Below, piece by piece: positions 52,943 through 62,971 of a DNA stretch of 64,000 nt. This DNA comes from Promethearchaeota archaeon (lineage in GTDB: Archaea > Asgardarchaeota > Lokiarchaeia > Sigyniarchaeales > SOKP01), in NCBI GenBank assembly GCA_019057795.1, contig JAHLWS010000070.1:62001-126000 (forward strand), read 5' to 3'. Under the pieces are notes generated by a model. That model was not told the DNA's origin. It worked only from the letters and a program-made list of their open reading frames with translations, and did no database searches. Made by a program: the position numbers and the translations under genes. Each line of letters begins with the position of its first letter. The stretch's first letter is position 1.

Positions 52943-53716
52943 TTACCAAGGAACATCTTTTAATTTTGTTAGATAAGCAATTGTGTTAGCAATTAGGCTA
53001 ACAGAAGGAGTTAATATAAGAAGGAATATAATAATATTGATGTCCGGGATAATATAAAAACCCGGAAAAAATAAAGCAGGTATTGAGGCAAAAATAATAG
53101 CCCCTACAGCAAAATCTAATTGATCTACAACCCAAAAAGGTGCGCCACTTTTTATATTAAATCTTCTCTTAAGAAAGGATCCTGCTAAGTCTCCAAATGC
53201 AGCACCGTACGAGCAAAAAATTATTCTAAAGCCCAGCATCAATATCCCTATTGGAAAAGGTCCACCTATAAAATAATATTGGTAATAGAAAATGTCAGAG
53301 TACAATTTATAAACCCCTAATGTTGCTCCCGTTATTGGGATCTGTTGTATAGCGGGCCATAGTACTATAAATAGTAAGAACAATGCGCAACTTAATGGAA
53401 TACCAATGAATAACGGTCCTTTAACAAGTCCAGAAACTGTTTTATGATCTCCTAGGATTCGTCGTCCATCACGCCAATTTTTTCCACGATCTAAAGGTTT
53501 TCCGCCGCCAACGATGACCATTCCAGCATTCGAGAAATACGCGGGAACGATAAAAAGCATACTAAATATAAGGGTCGCCACCCAATCGGACCAAGCAAAT
53601 AATACGGAAATAATTAAAAAGTTTAAAAAGAGTAAGCTCATAAAAATTACAGTTAAAATTATTGCAAATTTTATATTTCTTTTCTTGTTATCTCTCTTAT
53701 CATTATGTGTCGACAT
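52943..53716 (-). CDS. carS: CDP-archaeol synthase
   Basis: A 257-residue membrane protein. The defining block GGGKPLDRGKNWRDGRRILGDHKT is visible around residue 70, followed by an acidic, glycine-rich AAFGDLAGSF and KSGAPFWVVDQLDFAVG. It activates digeranylgeranylglyceryl phosphate with CTP to give CDP-archaeol in ether-lipid synthesis. About six membrane helices are predicted. The family is archaea-specific and supports the taxonomic reading. Confidence 0.92.
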   Translation of the reverse strand: MSTHNDKRDNKKRNIKFAIILTVIFMSLLFLNFLIISVLFAWSDWVATLIFSMLFIVPAYFSNAGMVIVGGGKPLDRGKNWRDGRRILGDHKTVSGLVKGPLFIGIPLSCALFLLFIVLWPAIQQIPITGATLGVYKLYSDIFYYQYYFIGGPFPIGILMLGFRIIFCSYGAAFGDLAGSFLKRRFNIKSGAPFWVVDQLDFAVGAIIFASIPALFFPGFYIIPDINIIIFLLILTPSVSLIANTIAYLTKLKDVPW

Positions 53717-54023
53717 TATTATTCCTACAAATAAAAAATTAGATTGAATAATTTTTAATTAAAATTAAATTTTGGTAAATATAATTGAATATACTAAACC
53801 CTTAATAATATTGCTCCTTAAATAATTATCTTTTAATATTCCGACAATAATATTATAAATTATTGCTTAGATTGTTGCAAATCGAATAAAAAGAGAAAAG
53901 TGTATTAAAGCTTTAACATTTTATCAATAATTTTTCGATTAATAATTAAGTTTAAATAGTGTGGAATCGAAATATTTTATTATGCGATATTTCGAGTGGA
54001 AACTATATACATGGTGTGATTAA
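53717..54023. other. Candidate replication origin region upstream of orc1/cdc6
   Basis: This 307-bp AT-rich spacer is directly in front of orc1/cdc6. It holds an ORB-like site ttcgagtggaaac (53991-54003), one base different from the archaeal core TCCAGTGGAAAC. Overlapping it is a perfect inverted repeat: TCGAAATAT (53967-53975) and ATATTTCGA (53987-53995). Only one clear ORB match is seen, which is fewer than in well-studied origins, so this is a candidate. Confidence 0.5.
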
Positions 54024-55346
54024 ATGTTGACGAATCAAAACGATAATAACATTTATTCTTTTAATATTGATAAATTTTATCGAAACTACTTAAAAGGTCC
54101 AAATCTTTTTAGGAAGCGAGAGGCTCTCGAACCTTCATTCATTCCTGATGAATTACCACATCGAAACTCTGAGATTGAAAAGATTGCGGGTATAACTGCG
54201 TGTGCTTTAAAAGGGGATGTTCCACCCAATTTCTTATGTTATGGGATGACTGGAACGGGTAAAACTGCCACTGTTCGTTATGTTTCACAAAAATTAGCTC
54301 AACATTGCGCCAACAATCCTCCATGGTGGATATATATCAATTGTACTGTAGTTTCAACGCCTTATAGAATTCTAGCTCATATCTATAACACAATTGTCGG
54401 AAGAGAAAAAATCCCAGCGACAGGTTTGCCTAAAGATGTTATTCTTAAAAAATTGCTTGGTTTATTGGATCAAAAAGTTAAAAATAGCGTATGTTTTTTT
54501 GTTTTAGATGAAATAGATATCTTAATAGAGAAAAAAGGAGGAAATGAAATTCTTTATACTTTAACTAGACTTAATGAGAGCTTAGATTTATGTAGAACAA
54601 GTGTTATTGGAATCTCAAATAAACTAAAGTTTATGGAATATTTAGATTCAAGAGTTACATCGAATTTAGATCAAGAAGAACCGATTGTTTTTCACCCTTA
54701 TAATGCAAACGAATTGGCAGATATTCTAAAACAAAGAGCAAAGATTGCATTTCATGAAGGTATTATCGAAGAAGGGGTAATAAAGTTGTGTGCAGGGCTC
54801 GCTGCAAGGGAGCATGGGGATGCAAGAAAAGCACTACAATTACTAAGAAAAGCGGGAGAGGTTGCAGAAAGAAATCAAAATAAAAAGATTTTAGAAAAAC
54901 ATGTAGAAAATGCCCAAAAAGATATTGATAAGGATCACATTGTTGAATATATAATATCAATGCCACTTCAAGCTCAATTAACGTTAACAGCTATTTATTT
55001 ATTATCTAAATATACCCGAGAACACATAATAACTTCGGGAGACATTTACGAAGTTCATTCAGAACTTACAAATAAAATTCCGGGCGTGAAACAATTAACT
55101 CATAGAAGAATAAGTGATTATATTAATGAGTTAGCATTATCAGGTTTAATTACTGCCAACACGAGGTCTATGGGACATTATGGGCGTACTAAAATAATAA
55201 ATCTCGATATAGAAAGTGAGTTAGTAGAACGAGTTTTATCTCAAATTAAGAAAATACAGGATTATAAATTGTTAAATTACAAACCTATTTTACTTCAAAC
55301 TGATAAAGTCAAAGTAAAGAATATTGTTTTTAAAAAGTTAATTTAA
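54024..55346 (+). CDS. cdc6: Orc1/Cdc6 replication initiator
   Basis: A 440-residue AAA+ protein. Walker A GMTGTGKT is at 74-81, Walker B FFVLDEID is at 158-165, then GISNKLKF (sensor 1) and DARKALQLLRKAG (sensor 2 helix). A winged helix occupies the last 90 residues (ISDYINELALSGLITANTRS). It binds ORB sites and loads MCM. It lies next to PolD subunits, forming a replication neighbourhood. Its 3' end overlaps the next gene on the opposite strand by 4 nt. Confidence 0.95.
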   Translation: MLTNQNDNNIYSFNIDKFYRNYLKGPNLFRKREALEPSFIPDELPHRNSEIEKIAGITACALKGDVPPNFLCYGMTGTGKTATVRYVSQKLAQHCANNPPWWIYINCTVVSTPYRILAHIYNTIVGREKIPATGLPKDVILKKLLGLLDQKVKNSVCFFVLDEIDILIEKKGGNEILYTLTRLNESLDLCRTSVIGISNKLKFMEYLDSRVTSNLDQEEPIVFHPYNANELADILKQRAKIAFHEGIIEEGVIKLCAGLAAREHGDARKALQLLRKAGEVAERNQNKKILEKHVENAQKDIDKDHIVEYIISMPLQAQLTLTAIYLLSKYTREHIITSGDIYEVHSELTNKIPGVKQLTHRRISDYINELALSGLITANTRSMGHYGRTKIINLDIESELVERVLSQIKKIQDYKLLNYKPILLQTDKVKVKNIVFKKLI

Positions 55347-56026
55347 CTTAAAAAATCCCAATTATTAATTTCATTAGTAATACTTTCAAGAAAAAATGAA
55401 GCCGATTTTTCATTTTTTTTCTTTAAAAGTAAAAATAACTTTGCTAAATGTTTACAGAATTTTTTGTTTTTAGCTCTATTAGTTTGGAAATCATGGCAAT
55501 TATGCTTAATGAATTTATCATTTATGGATATTTCAATATTATATGGAGCATCATTAGAGCCTTTAACTTCAGCTTTAATGATCTTACTCTTAGGATCGAA
55601 TTTAATTATATTAAATGCGCTATCTGATACGGTGACTGCTCTGTTTATAGTTCCTTTATCTAAAAACGCTTTTAATAGAGTATTAAACTTATTTAAATTA
55701 TTTTTATCAAAGTTATCTATTTCTTGTGTTTCCTTTTTGGAAGAACCGATTTTTTTTAAAATTTGAGCTTTTCTTTTTATGTGCCAATTCTTTAATTTTT
55801 GTTCTAAATTATGTGATAATTTAAACATATTGTTAGGGATTTCTATTAAAAGTTTGTTGTCAACAACCTTTTGTATGAATTGACTTGCGTCGTTAGGTGA
55901 AAAAAGGAATAATTCAAACGATAATTCGTATAGTAAGTCACTTAGAGATATCGATGGGAGCTCAATAATTTTCCAAATATATAAAACCATCTCAGAATTG
56001 TTATTTCTTGGGATTGCGAAGTTCAC
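55343..56026 (-). CDS. DUF2240-like protein with SWIM-like cysteine/histidine pattern
   Basis: A 227-residue protein. The first 75 residues (VLYIWKIIELPSISLSDLLYELS ... NKLLIEI) resemble the archaeal DUF2240 winged-helix family. The C-terminal part, VKGSNDAPYNIEISIND, has H-x-C and then KFCKH, a spacing similar to SWIM zinc fingers (CxC ... CxH). SWIM domains occur with recombination proteins such as Shu2. It lies between orc1/cdc6 and the PolD small subunit and is likely DNA-related. Family is a moderate guess. Confidence 0.6.
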   Translation of the reverse strand: MNFAIPRNNNSEMVLYIWKIIELPSISLSDLLYELSFELFLFSPNDASQFIQKVVDNKLLIEIPNNMFKLSHNLEQKLKNWHIKRKAQILKKIGSSKKETQEIDNFDKNNLNKFNTLLKAFLDKGTINRAVTVSDSAFNIIKFDPKSKIIKAEVKGSNDAPYNIEISINDKFIKHNCHDFQTNRAKNKKFCKHLAKLFLLLKKKNEKSASFFLESITNEINNWDFLS

Positions 56027-56058
56027 TTAAAACTACCTATTTAATTTTTTTTTAATAA

Positions 56059-57846
56059 CTAATCAATTTTTTTAAAATCTAATGGAAAGAAGTTTAATGT
56101 GTCTAATTCAACAATGGGTACTATTCCGGGAGTAGGTGTTATTCCAAAACTTCTCATATAATCAGTTTGAGCTTGAAAGCATCCTGAATTAACCAAAGTC
56201 ACATTCCTATATTTTCCGGCCCCGTTAATATGTACATGACCTGTATGAAAAATATCAGGAATCTTATCTAATAAAAGCAGATCCTTATTAATAGGAGCCA
56301 ATTGGGTTTTTTCTCCAAAAGTTGGCGCGAGATGTCTACAAATAAGAAATTCTTTCATGGTTTCGATAGGGTTGTTGATATCTAAATCGTGGATTAACAT
56401 ATTCATGTCATGCATACTCTCCCCATGATATATAAGTGTATTAACATTATGAGTTTTTATTAAAGAGGGGTTGCCCAAGCATTTTATTCCCAAATTAATT
56501 AAATCTTCACAATATTTTTTTGGTACCGCAGGTAGAGGTAATGCATTTCTTACGGGTTCGTGATTTCCAGATACATAAAAAATTTTAATATAATCTGGAA
56601 TTTCTGAAAGTAAATCTGAAGCTTTTTTAAACTGTTTATAAATATCTGTTATAATCAAATCTTTTTGTTGGTTTGGATAAATTCCGATGCCATCAACTAA
56701 ATCACCGTTAATAACGAGGTATTTTATTTTTCCCGCAATATCTCTTAAATGTTTGTTATTACTTTTACCGTTTAAAAAATTTAGAAATTTTTTAAATAAC
56801 CCTTCTTCAAATTCTTTACTACCAATATGAGTATCCGAAATTAACGCGATAGATAAAGGATCTGGAGATGTGTTTGGTCGAAAATCAGTCGGAATATCGA
56901 TTTTTGAAATGGAATTGGCAAAAATTATCCCCTTTCTACCTTTTTCACCAGGATTAAAGGTTCCCTTGACAAACAACATCTGATCGTTGATAGTTCTTTC
57001 AATAATTTTGATGTAATCTATGTTATCAGAGTTATTTTGAATTAAAACACTAATTATACCGGTTAAATCCTCCAAAGTTAATAGATAATTTCCCTTTTTT
57101 GTTAAATGAATTTTATTTACTAAACCTATTATAGAGATTTCGGCGCTATTCGACAACCTAAAAATATTGTTAATATTAGTTGCTGAATTTACTTCTGGCC
57201 TTCTTCTAATGAGTTTTCGAAGTTGGTTAAATTTATCGAGCGTTAATTCGTAAAATTCATCGTACTTACCATTCGTGTGCATATTACCTGTTGGATCTTT
57301 TAAAATTTCGAAAATAAAATCATAATCCTTTGCTACTGGTTTAAAAATAAAAGTTGATTTGGTGGATTCGTGTGTTTTTGCTTTAATTTTCTTCTTTGTG
57401 GGTATTTTATCTAATTGAGTATATGTTTGAGTTGACTGAGTTTGACCCTCAGATTTCGAAGTTTTGATTAGAGTTTCAGAGGATATTGATGGAACTTCAT
57501 CGTTAAACAATTTAGTTACTGGTTTGCTTGATGACTTGAAAACATCTTTTGTGCCTATGGATTTCACATCCATAGAGAGCGAATTAGATCTGGAGATTAT
57601 TCGCTTTAATGCCCTTTGTATTTCTTCGTTTGATATTTCTTTTAAAACGGTTTCTGTTAAATGATTTTTAAAAGTTGGGATAAAACTAGTTTCTTTAATA
57701 ATAATATTTAAGTTTTTCATGGGATTCTCAAGATTTACTATCCAATCTAGCATTGTAGGAGTAATATTAATTCCTGAGTTTACCAATTTATCTAAGATAA
57801 CCCGTTTCTGCTCAGATATTTCGTTTTTCAAATCCTTTTCTTCCAA
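56059..57846 (-). CDS. polB: DNA polymerase II small subunit (DP1)
   Basis: A 595-residue PolD small subunit. A disordered Ser/Thr/Lys-rich region at about 110-180 precedes an OB fold (IGLVNKIHLTKKGNYLLTLEDLTG). The Mre11-like exonuclease domain has SDTHIGSKE, NGDLVDGIG, SGNHEPVRN, YHGESMHDM and HTGHVHINGAG, with all metal ligands kept, so 3'-5' proofreading should be active. The gene is divergent from the large subunit across 261 bp. It is 32 nt upstream of the DUF2240-like gene on its strand. Confidence 0.95.
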   Translation of the reverse strand: MEEKDLKNEISEQKRVILDKLVNSGINITPTMLDWIVNLENPMKNLNIIIKETSFIPTFKNHLTETVLKEISNEEIQRALKRIISRSNSLSMDVKSIGTKDVFKSSSKPVTKLFNDEVPSISSETLIKTSKSEGQTQSTQTYTQLDKIPTKKKIKAKTHESTKSTFIFKPVAKDYDFIFEILKDPTGNMHTNGKYDEFYELTLDKFNQLRKLIRRRPEVNSATNINNIFRLSNSAEISIIGLVNKIHLTKKGNYLLTLEDLTGIISVLIQNNSDNIDYIKIIERTINDQMLFVKGTFNPGEKGRKGIIFANSISKIDIPTDFRPNTSPDPLSIALISDTHIGSKEFEEGLFKKFLNFLNGKSNNKHLRDIAGKIKYLVINGDLVDGIGIYPNQQKDLIITDIYKQFKKASDLLSEIPDYIKIFYVSGNHEPVRNALPLPAVPKKYCEDLINLGIKCLGNPSLIKTHNVNTLIYHGESMHDMNMLIHDLDINNPIETMKEFLICRHLAPTFGEKTQLAPINKDLLLLDKIPDIFHTGHVHINGAGKYRNVTLVNSGCFQAQTDYMRSFGITPTPGIVPIVELDTLNFFPLDFKKID

Positions 57847-58107
57847 AATAGAATTATTATAATTATGATGGGATTAAGTTAAAATGTTTGTTATTAAAGA
57901 AAAAACAAAATTTTTTTTAAATCTTGGGAGGGCTGTATTAATTCTCATAATATCATTATAAATTAGAAATCTCTTCAAATTAAAATAACATAATTCAATA
58001 ATCAGCCTATTAATAAAATAGTTTATTTTGAAAGTGAATATTTAGAATAATGTATCCCATTCTTCTGCATTGAGATTACTAAAGTAATTTTAAGGTGTAT
58101 TTATTTT

Positions 58108-61100
58108 ATGGTAGAAATGAGTAAGGAAATGGAAGCGTATTTTTCACAAATACAAAATGATGTAGATAAATGTTACAAGATTGCAGATAATGCTCGTCAA
58201 AAAGGATTGGACCCTGAACTTTTCGTAGAATCGCCTCAAGCTAAAGATTTAGCGGGAAGGGTTGAGAAGCTCGTAGGGCCAGAGGGTGTTGCTGAATTAA
58301 TAAGAGATCTAAAGAATCAAGGCAAAAATGACGATGAGATAGTGTTTCAAGTAGTTTCTGATATTCTTGACCAGAAAATAGGGGCGATCATATCATTAGA
58401 GGCTAGGGTTGAGAGAGCCATTCGAGTTGGGCTTGCTATAAAAACGATGGGCGTCGTTAGTGCTCCACTTGAAGGAATATCTAAAATTTTAATTCGAGAA
58501 GATCGGCAACATAACAAATATTTGTCGTTATACTTTTCTGGTCCTATTAGAGCAGCAGGAGGAACAACAGCTGCGTTATGTGTGTTAATCGCAGATTATG
58601 TAAGAAAAAAATCAAATATTCCAAAGTATGAAGCGACTGAGGGAGAAATTGGGAGATTTGTAGAAGAAGTCAAGCTTTATGATAGAAGAGTGCATTTACA
58701 ATATCCTTCCTCAAATGATGAAATACGATTTGCTGTAGAACATTTACCAGTGGAAATTAATGGGGATCCTACGGAAGATGAAGAGGTTTCTGCTTTTCGA
58801 AAATTACCTAGAATAGAAACGAATAATATACGGGGGGGTGCTTGTTTAGTTTTAAATGACGGGATACTTCTTAAGGCACCAAAACTCTTAAAAATAGCAA
58901 AAAATATGAACTTAGAAGGTTGGGATTGGTTAGCAAAATTAAAAAAGATTTCTCAAAGGGGTGAGAAAACAGAAAATTTAGATATAAAAAATAAAGATAA
59001 AAATTTCATAATTCCACCTAATTCAAAATATGTTTCTGAAATTATCGCTGGAAGAGCTGTATTTAGTCATCCTTCTAAAATTGGGGGCCACAGAATTCGA
59101 TATGGGAGATCTCGTAATACAGGATTAGCTGCTGCTGGTTTACATCCAGCAACAATGGTGGTATTAGATAATTTTATAGCAATTGGAACACAATTGAGAA
59201 TTGAGAGACCGGGAAAAAGCGCCAGTATATGTCCTGTTAGTTCTATAGAACCACCAATCGTAAAGCTTAAAAATGGAAACGTAATAAGGATTTCAAATGT
59301 AAAAATAGCAAAAGAAGCGTTTCCAAATATTGAAAAAATCTTGTTTTTAGGTGATATTCTCTTTAGTTTTGGTGAGTTTGCCGAAAATAATCATAGGTTG
59401 GTTCCATCGGGTTATGTAGAAGAATGGTGGGCGTTAGAGTTAGAGAAAGCAATAGATGTTGAAGGAAAAATTAATTCGGATATATTTAAGTTTGTAAAAA
59501 ACCCATTTAAAAAGATTCCCTCTGCCAAGGAAGCTTTAACTCTGGCAAAAAACTATAATATACCGTTGCATCCACTTTATACCGATTTTTGGGGAAATCT
59601 CTCAATAAGTGAGTTACAAGTTCTAAGGGAAGCTTTAATTAATGGATTTGATGAAGTCAATAAAACAATCGAATTAAAAAATAATAAAGGATTGAAACAG
59701 ACATTAGAAAAAGCATTTATTCTTCATACTATTAAAGAAAGTAGCATCATTCTAAATAAGACTACAATTGAAATTTTTAAAACAATTTTCAATTTAGAAG
59801 ATAAAAAAATCGTTGATATAGGTAAAGACAAAGATGTATTCTCCTATTTCTCTAAGGTCTCTCCTATAGTTATTAGAAATAAAGCACCCTCTTTCATGGG
59901 TACTCGTATGGGTCGACCTGAAAAATCTGAAAGAAAAAGCATGAAAGGTGTCCATACTTTATTTCCTCTCAGCGATAAAGTTGGAAACACGAGGTTGGTC
60001 GAGAAAGCAATTGAATTTGAAAAAGTTAAAATTGACCTTTGTAGAAAAAAATGCCCCAATTGCGGAACAGTCACTCCCTTTAATCTTTGTCCTAAATGTA
60101 GAACACATACAGAATTTCAGAAGATATGTCTCAACTGTAATAACAAATTATACCCCAAAAATGAAGAAAAATGTTCTCAATGCGGTAGCAAATTAAGATT
60201 TTCTGCAGAAGCTGGTTTTAATATAAAAAATTATGTCCAATCTGTATTAAGCCCATTGAAAATAGCATTACCAAATAAAATTAAGGGTATTTTTGGATTA
60301 ACCAATAAATTTAAAGTTCCAGAACCCCTTGAAAAAGGAATTCTTCGAGCTAAAAATGGTTTACTTGTATATAAAACTGCAGAAATTCGCTACGATGCTA
60401 CTGATATTCCATTAACACATTTTAAGCCAAAAGAAATAAAAACATCAATTAACCGATTAAAAGAATTAGGATATAAAAAAGACTATAAAGGTAAAGATTT
60501 AATTGATAAAAATCAGATTTTAGAACTTAAAGTTCAAGATGTTGTTATCTCTGAAGATTGCGCAGAATATTTCATAAAACTTGCTAAATTTTTAGATGAC
60601 GAATTGGAATTCTTATATGATATGAACCGTTTCTTTAATGTCCTAAGGAGAGAGGATCTTATTGGGCATTCAGTAGTAGGTCTCGCCCCTCATACTAGTG
60701 CGGGAATTGTTGGTAGGATCATTGGTTTTACCGTGGCACGATCTATTTACGCCCATCCCTTTTGGCATGCAGCAAAACGACGCAACTGCGATGGTGATGA
60801 AGATGGTATTATGCTACTTTTGGATCCTTTATTAAATTTTTCGAGATATTATTTACCAAATAAAATTGGAGGTAGAATGGATGCAACTTTAGTAATTTCT
60901 TCAATTTTGGACCCAAATGAAATAGATGGTGAGGCTCATAATATTGATACTCTTTTTAAATATCCTTTAGAGTTTTATATAGCAACCCAAAAATTTGCTA
61001 TACCATCAGAAATAGAAGAAAAAATGGATTTAGTTATAGATCGCTTAGGGACTTCAAACCAATATGAAAATATTGGTTTTAACATACCAACGAAAGATAT

Positions 61101-61545
61101 TAATGAGGGTCCCACGATAACATCATACAAAACTCATAAATCGATGGAAGAAAAAATTAATGCCCAATTACACCTCGCAAAGATCATTCAAGCGGTCGAT
61201 GATAAAAAAGTCGCTGAGAAGATTTTATCTTCACATTTCAATCCAGACATATTAGGAAATTTAAGAAAATTTGCTATGCAGAGTTTTAGATGTGTAAAAT
61301 GTAACGCAAAATTTAGACGGCCACCACTTTCAAATGCAGGTAAGTGTCCAAAATGTGGAAATAAAGTGATATTGACCGTTAATCGAGGAGGTATAGAAAA
61401 ATATATCCCTAGAGCTATAAAACTTTGTAATGATTTTAATTTGGATAATTATACAATTCAACGAATGGAATTAATAGAAGAATATGTTGAAAGCCTTACC
61501 AATAATCCTAAAATTAAGCAACAACAGCTATCTAATTTCTTCTGA
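58108..61545 (+). CDS. polC: DNA polymerase II large subunit (DP2)
   Basis: A 1145-residue PolD catalytic subunit. The N-terminal YFSGPIRAAGGTTAALCV, the double-psi barrel motif NCDGDEDGIMLLLD (catalytic Asps), and zinc-binding clusters CPNCGTVTPFNLCPKC, CLNCNN and the final CVKCNAKF ... CPKCGNKV are all present. PolD is the main replicative polymerase of many archaea. No intein interrupts it. The C-terminus ends QQQLSNFF, a match to a PCNA-binding PIP box. Confidence 0.96.
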   Translation: MVEMSKEMEAYFSQIQNDVDKCYKIADNARQKGLDPELFVESPQAKDLAGRVEKLVGPEGVAELIRDLKNQGKNDDEIVFQVVSDILDQKIGAIISLEARVERAIRVGLAIKTMGVVSAPLEGISKILIREDRQHNKYLSLYFSGPIRAAGGTTAALCVLIADYVRKKSNIPKYEATEGEIGRFVEEVKLYDRRVHLQYPSSNDEIRFAVEHLPVEINGDPTEDEEVSAFRKLPRIETNNIRGGACLVLNDGILLKAPKLLKIAKNMNLEGWDWLAKLKKISQRGEKTENLDIKNKDKNFIIPPNSKYVSEIIAGRAVFSHPSKIGGHRIRYGRSRNTGLAAAGLHPATMVVLDNFIAIGTQLRIERPGKSASICPVSSIEPPIVKLKNGNVIRISNVKIAKEAFPNIEKILFLGDILFSFGEFAENNHRLVPSGYVEEWWALELEKAIDVEGKINSDIFKFVKNPFKKIPSAKEALTLAKNYNIPLHPLYTDFWGNLSISELQVLREALINGFDEVNKTIELKNNKGLKQTLEKAFILHTIKESSIILNKTTIEIFKTIFNLEDKKIVDIGKDKDVFSYFSKVSPIVIRNKAPSFMGTRMGRPEKSERKSMKGVHTLFPLSDKVGNTRLVEKAIEFEKVKIDLCRKKCPNCGTVTPFNLCPKCRTHTEFQKICLNCNNKLYPKNEEKCSQCGSKLRFSAEAGFNIKNYVQSVLSPLKIALPNKIKGIFGLTNKFKVPEPLEKGILRAKNGLLVYKTAEIRYDATDIPLTHFKPKEIKTSINRLKELGYKKDYKGKDLIDKNQILELKVQDVVISEDCAEYFIKLAKFLDDELEFLYDMNRFFNVLRREDLIGHSVVGLAPHTSAGIVGRIIGFTVARSIYAHPFWHAAKRRNCDGDEDGIMLLLDPLLNFSRYYLPNKIGGRMDATLVISSILDPNEIDGEAHNIDTLFKYPLEFYIATQKFAIPSEIEEKMDLVIDRLGTSNQYENIGFNIPTKDINEGPTITSYKTHKSMEEKINAQLHLAKIIQAVDDKKVAEKILSSHFNPDILGNLRKFAMQSFRCVKCNAKFRRPPLSNAGKCPKCGNKVILTVNRGGIEKYIPRAIKLCNDFNLDNYTIQRMELIEEYVESLTNNPKIKQQQLSNFF

Positions 61546-61597
61546 ATAGAAATTCATTAGCTTTTTTTCCAATAAGAAGATTCACTTAAAATGTAAT

Positions 61598-61681
61598 GCA
61601 GGAGGAGGGATTCGAACCCTCGAACTCCTATGAGACTAGAGCCTCGGTCTAGCACCGTTGACCAGGCTTGGCAACTCCTGC
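61598..61681 (-). tRNA. tRNA-Leu (anticodon GAG), class II, position 33 is C
   Basis: The minus strand folds as an 84-nt class II tRNA. Acceptor GCAGGAG/CTCCTGC; D arm GCC...GGT; anticodon arm CTAGA-CCGAGGC-TCTAG; a 14-nt variable region with CTC/GAG pairing; T arm GAGGG-TTCGAAT-CCCTC. Loop positions 34-36 are GAG, decoding CUC/CUU leucine. Position 33 is C instead of the nearly universal U. CCA is not encoded. No intron is needed for the fold. Confidence 0.88.
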
Positions 61682-61949
61682 GAAGTTTTTAAATAAAATC
61701 AGATAATTTTTTACTTTAAATTTCTAGAACTTAATAGCATTAAAGAGTAGAAATATTAAAAAATTTTATTATTTACTTTCCCTATTAATTTATTTGTAAA
61801 ACTAATAGGATTCTAATCATAATAAATTAAATTAATAATTAGATGAAGAGCTTTGTTTTTAATAAAATTTTTATTTAAAAGTTTTAACTATTTTTATATA
61901 ATTTGTTTATTTAAAATTTGATTTATAAAAAAGGAGAAATTGGGAAATA

Positions 61950-62966
61950 TTGTCAGTTGATACAAAAAAGTTAGCGGCATTGCTTCAATGGTATAAACAA
62001 AGCCTTGGTAATGAATTAATCGCAGTTTTAGTGGTAAATAGAGACGGGTTGGTTATGGATTCTTTAATAGGTTCTTCAGAAAAATCGCTAGATGAAGAAA
62101 TTATTAGTGGTGTAAGCGCTTTAGTAGAACCTGTATTAACTAGAATTACCGAAGAATTCAGTTCAGGATCCTTTGGAACGGGAACCTTTGATACTGAAGA
62201 TTATAGATTCATATTTTGTGAAGCTGGACCTGAAGCAATTCTTGTTACGGTTTTGGATGCTATAGCGGGTGTAGATCCTGTTTTTCCTTACGCTTATTTA
62301 GCATCTGAAAAGATTGCCCGAATTTTCGACGGAAGAACCGTAAGTCCCGTTATTCCAAAGTTAATTTCTGAACAAGATGGAAAGCATATCCAACGAAAAG
62401 TGGATAAACTTCAAAAAATTAATATAAAATCTGGAGAATACGCTTTTAAATTAATCCTTGGTGGGGATGGCGCAGTTGGTAAAACAAGCATGGTACACAG
62501 ATATGTTGAAGATAATTTTGCCACTGATTATAAATCTACGATAGGTACTTCAATTATGAAAAAGAAATGTTCATTTGAAGGGCTTGAAAGTGCTGTGAAG
62601 TTTGTAATATGGGATTTAGCAGGGCAAGCTCAATTTAAACGAGTTAGACAATCGTATTTAGTTAATGCAGAAGCAGGAATTTTAGTTTATGATGTAACAA
62701 ATCGAATATCTTTTGAAAATGTCAACAAGAATTGGTACGGTGAAATTAAAAAAGCGTCTCCTAACATTTCGCTTATTTTGGTTGGAAATAAAATAGATTT
62801 AGAAAATGATAGAGTGGTTTCTACTGAAGAGGGGGAAACTCTAGCACAAGAATTAAAGTTATCGTATATAGAAACATCTGCTAAATCAGGAGTAAATATA
62901 AATGATGCTTTTAAAATGCTTGCTTTACAAATAATAAAAAAGTTTATAGTAATGGAGGATGTGTAA
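61950..62966 (+). CDS. Roadblock-Ras-like GTPase fusion
   Basis: A 338-residue fusion starting at TTG, with AAGGAG at 61931-61935 as the ribosome binding site. Residues 1-140 are a roadblock/LC7 domain (LIAVLVVNRDGLVMDSLIG ... VLTRITEEF). Residues 164-330 are a Ras/Rab-type GTPase: G1 GGDGAVGKTS (171-180), G2 KSTIGTS, G3 WDLAGQ (221-226) with the catalytic Gln, G4 NKID (280-283), G5 ETSAK (308-312). The C-terminus KKFIVMEDV has no prenylation cysteine. The fusion puts a likely GTPase regulator on the same chain. Typical of Asgard archaea. Confidence 0.93.
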   Translation: MSVDTKKLAALLQWYKQSLGNELIAVLVVNRDGLVMDSLIGSSEKSLDEEIISGVSALVEPVLTRITEEFSSGSFGTGTFDTEDYRFIFCEAGPEAILVTVLDAIAGVDPVFPYAYLASEKIARIFDGRTVSPVIPKLISEQDGKHIQRKVDKLQKINIKSGEYAFKLILGGDGAVGKTSMVHRYVEDNFATDYKSTIGTSIMKKKCSFEGLESAVKFVIWDLAGQAQFKRVRQSYLVNAEAGILVYDVTNRISFENVNKNWYGEIKKASPNISLILVGNKIDLENDRVVSTEEGETLAQELKLSYIETSAKSGVNINDAFKMLALQIIKKFIVMEDV

Positions 62967-62971
62967 ATAGA

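Noticed and set aside
58108..61545. Intein in the PolD large subunit
   Set aside because: The protein has the normal uninterrupted length and motif spacing, with no Hint or endonuclease block.
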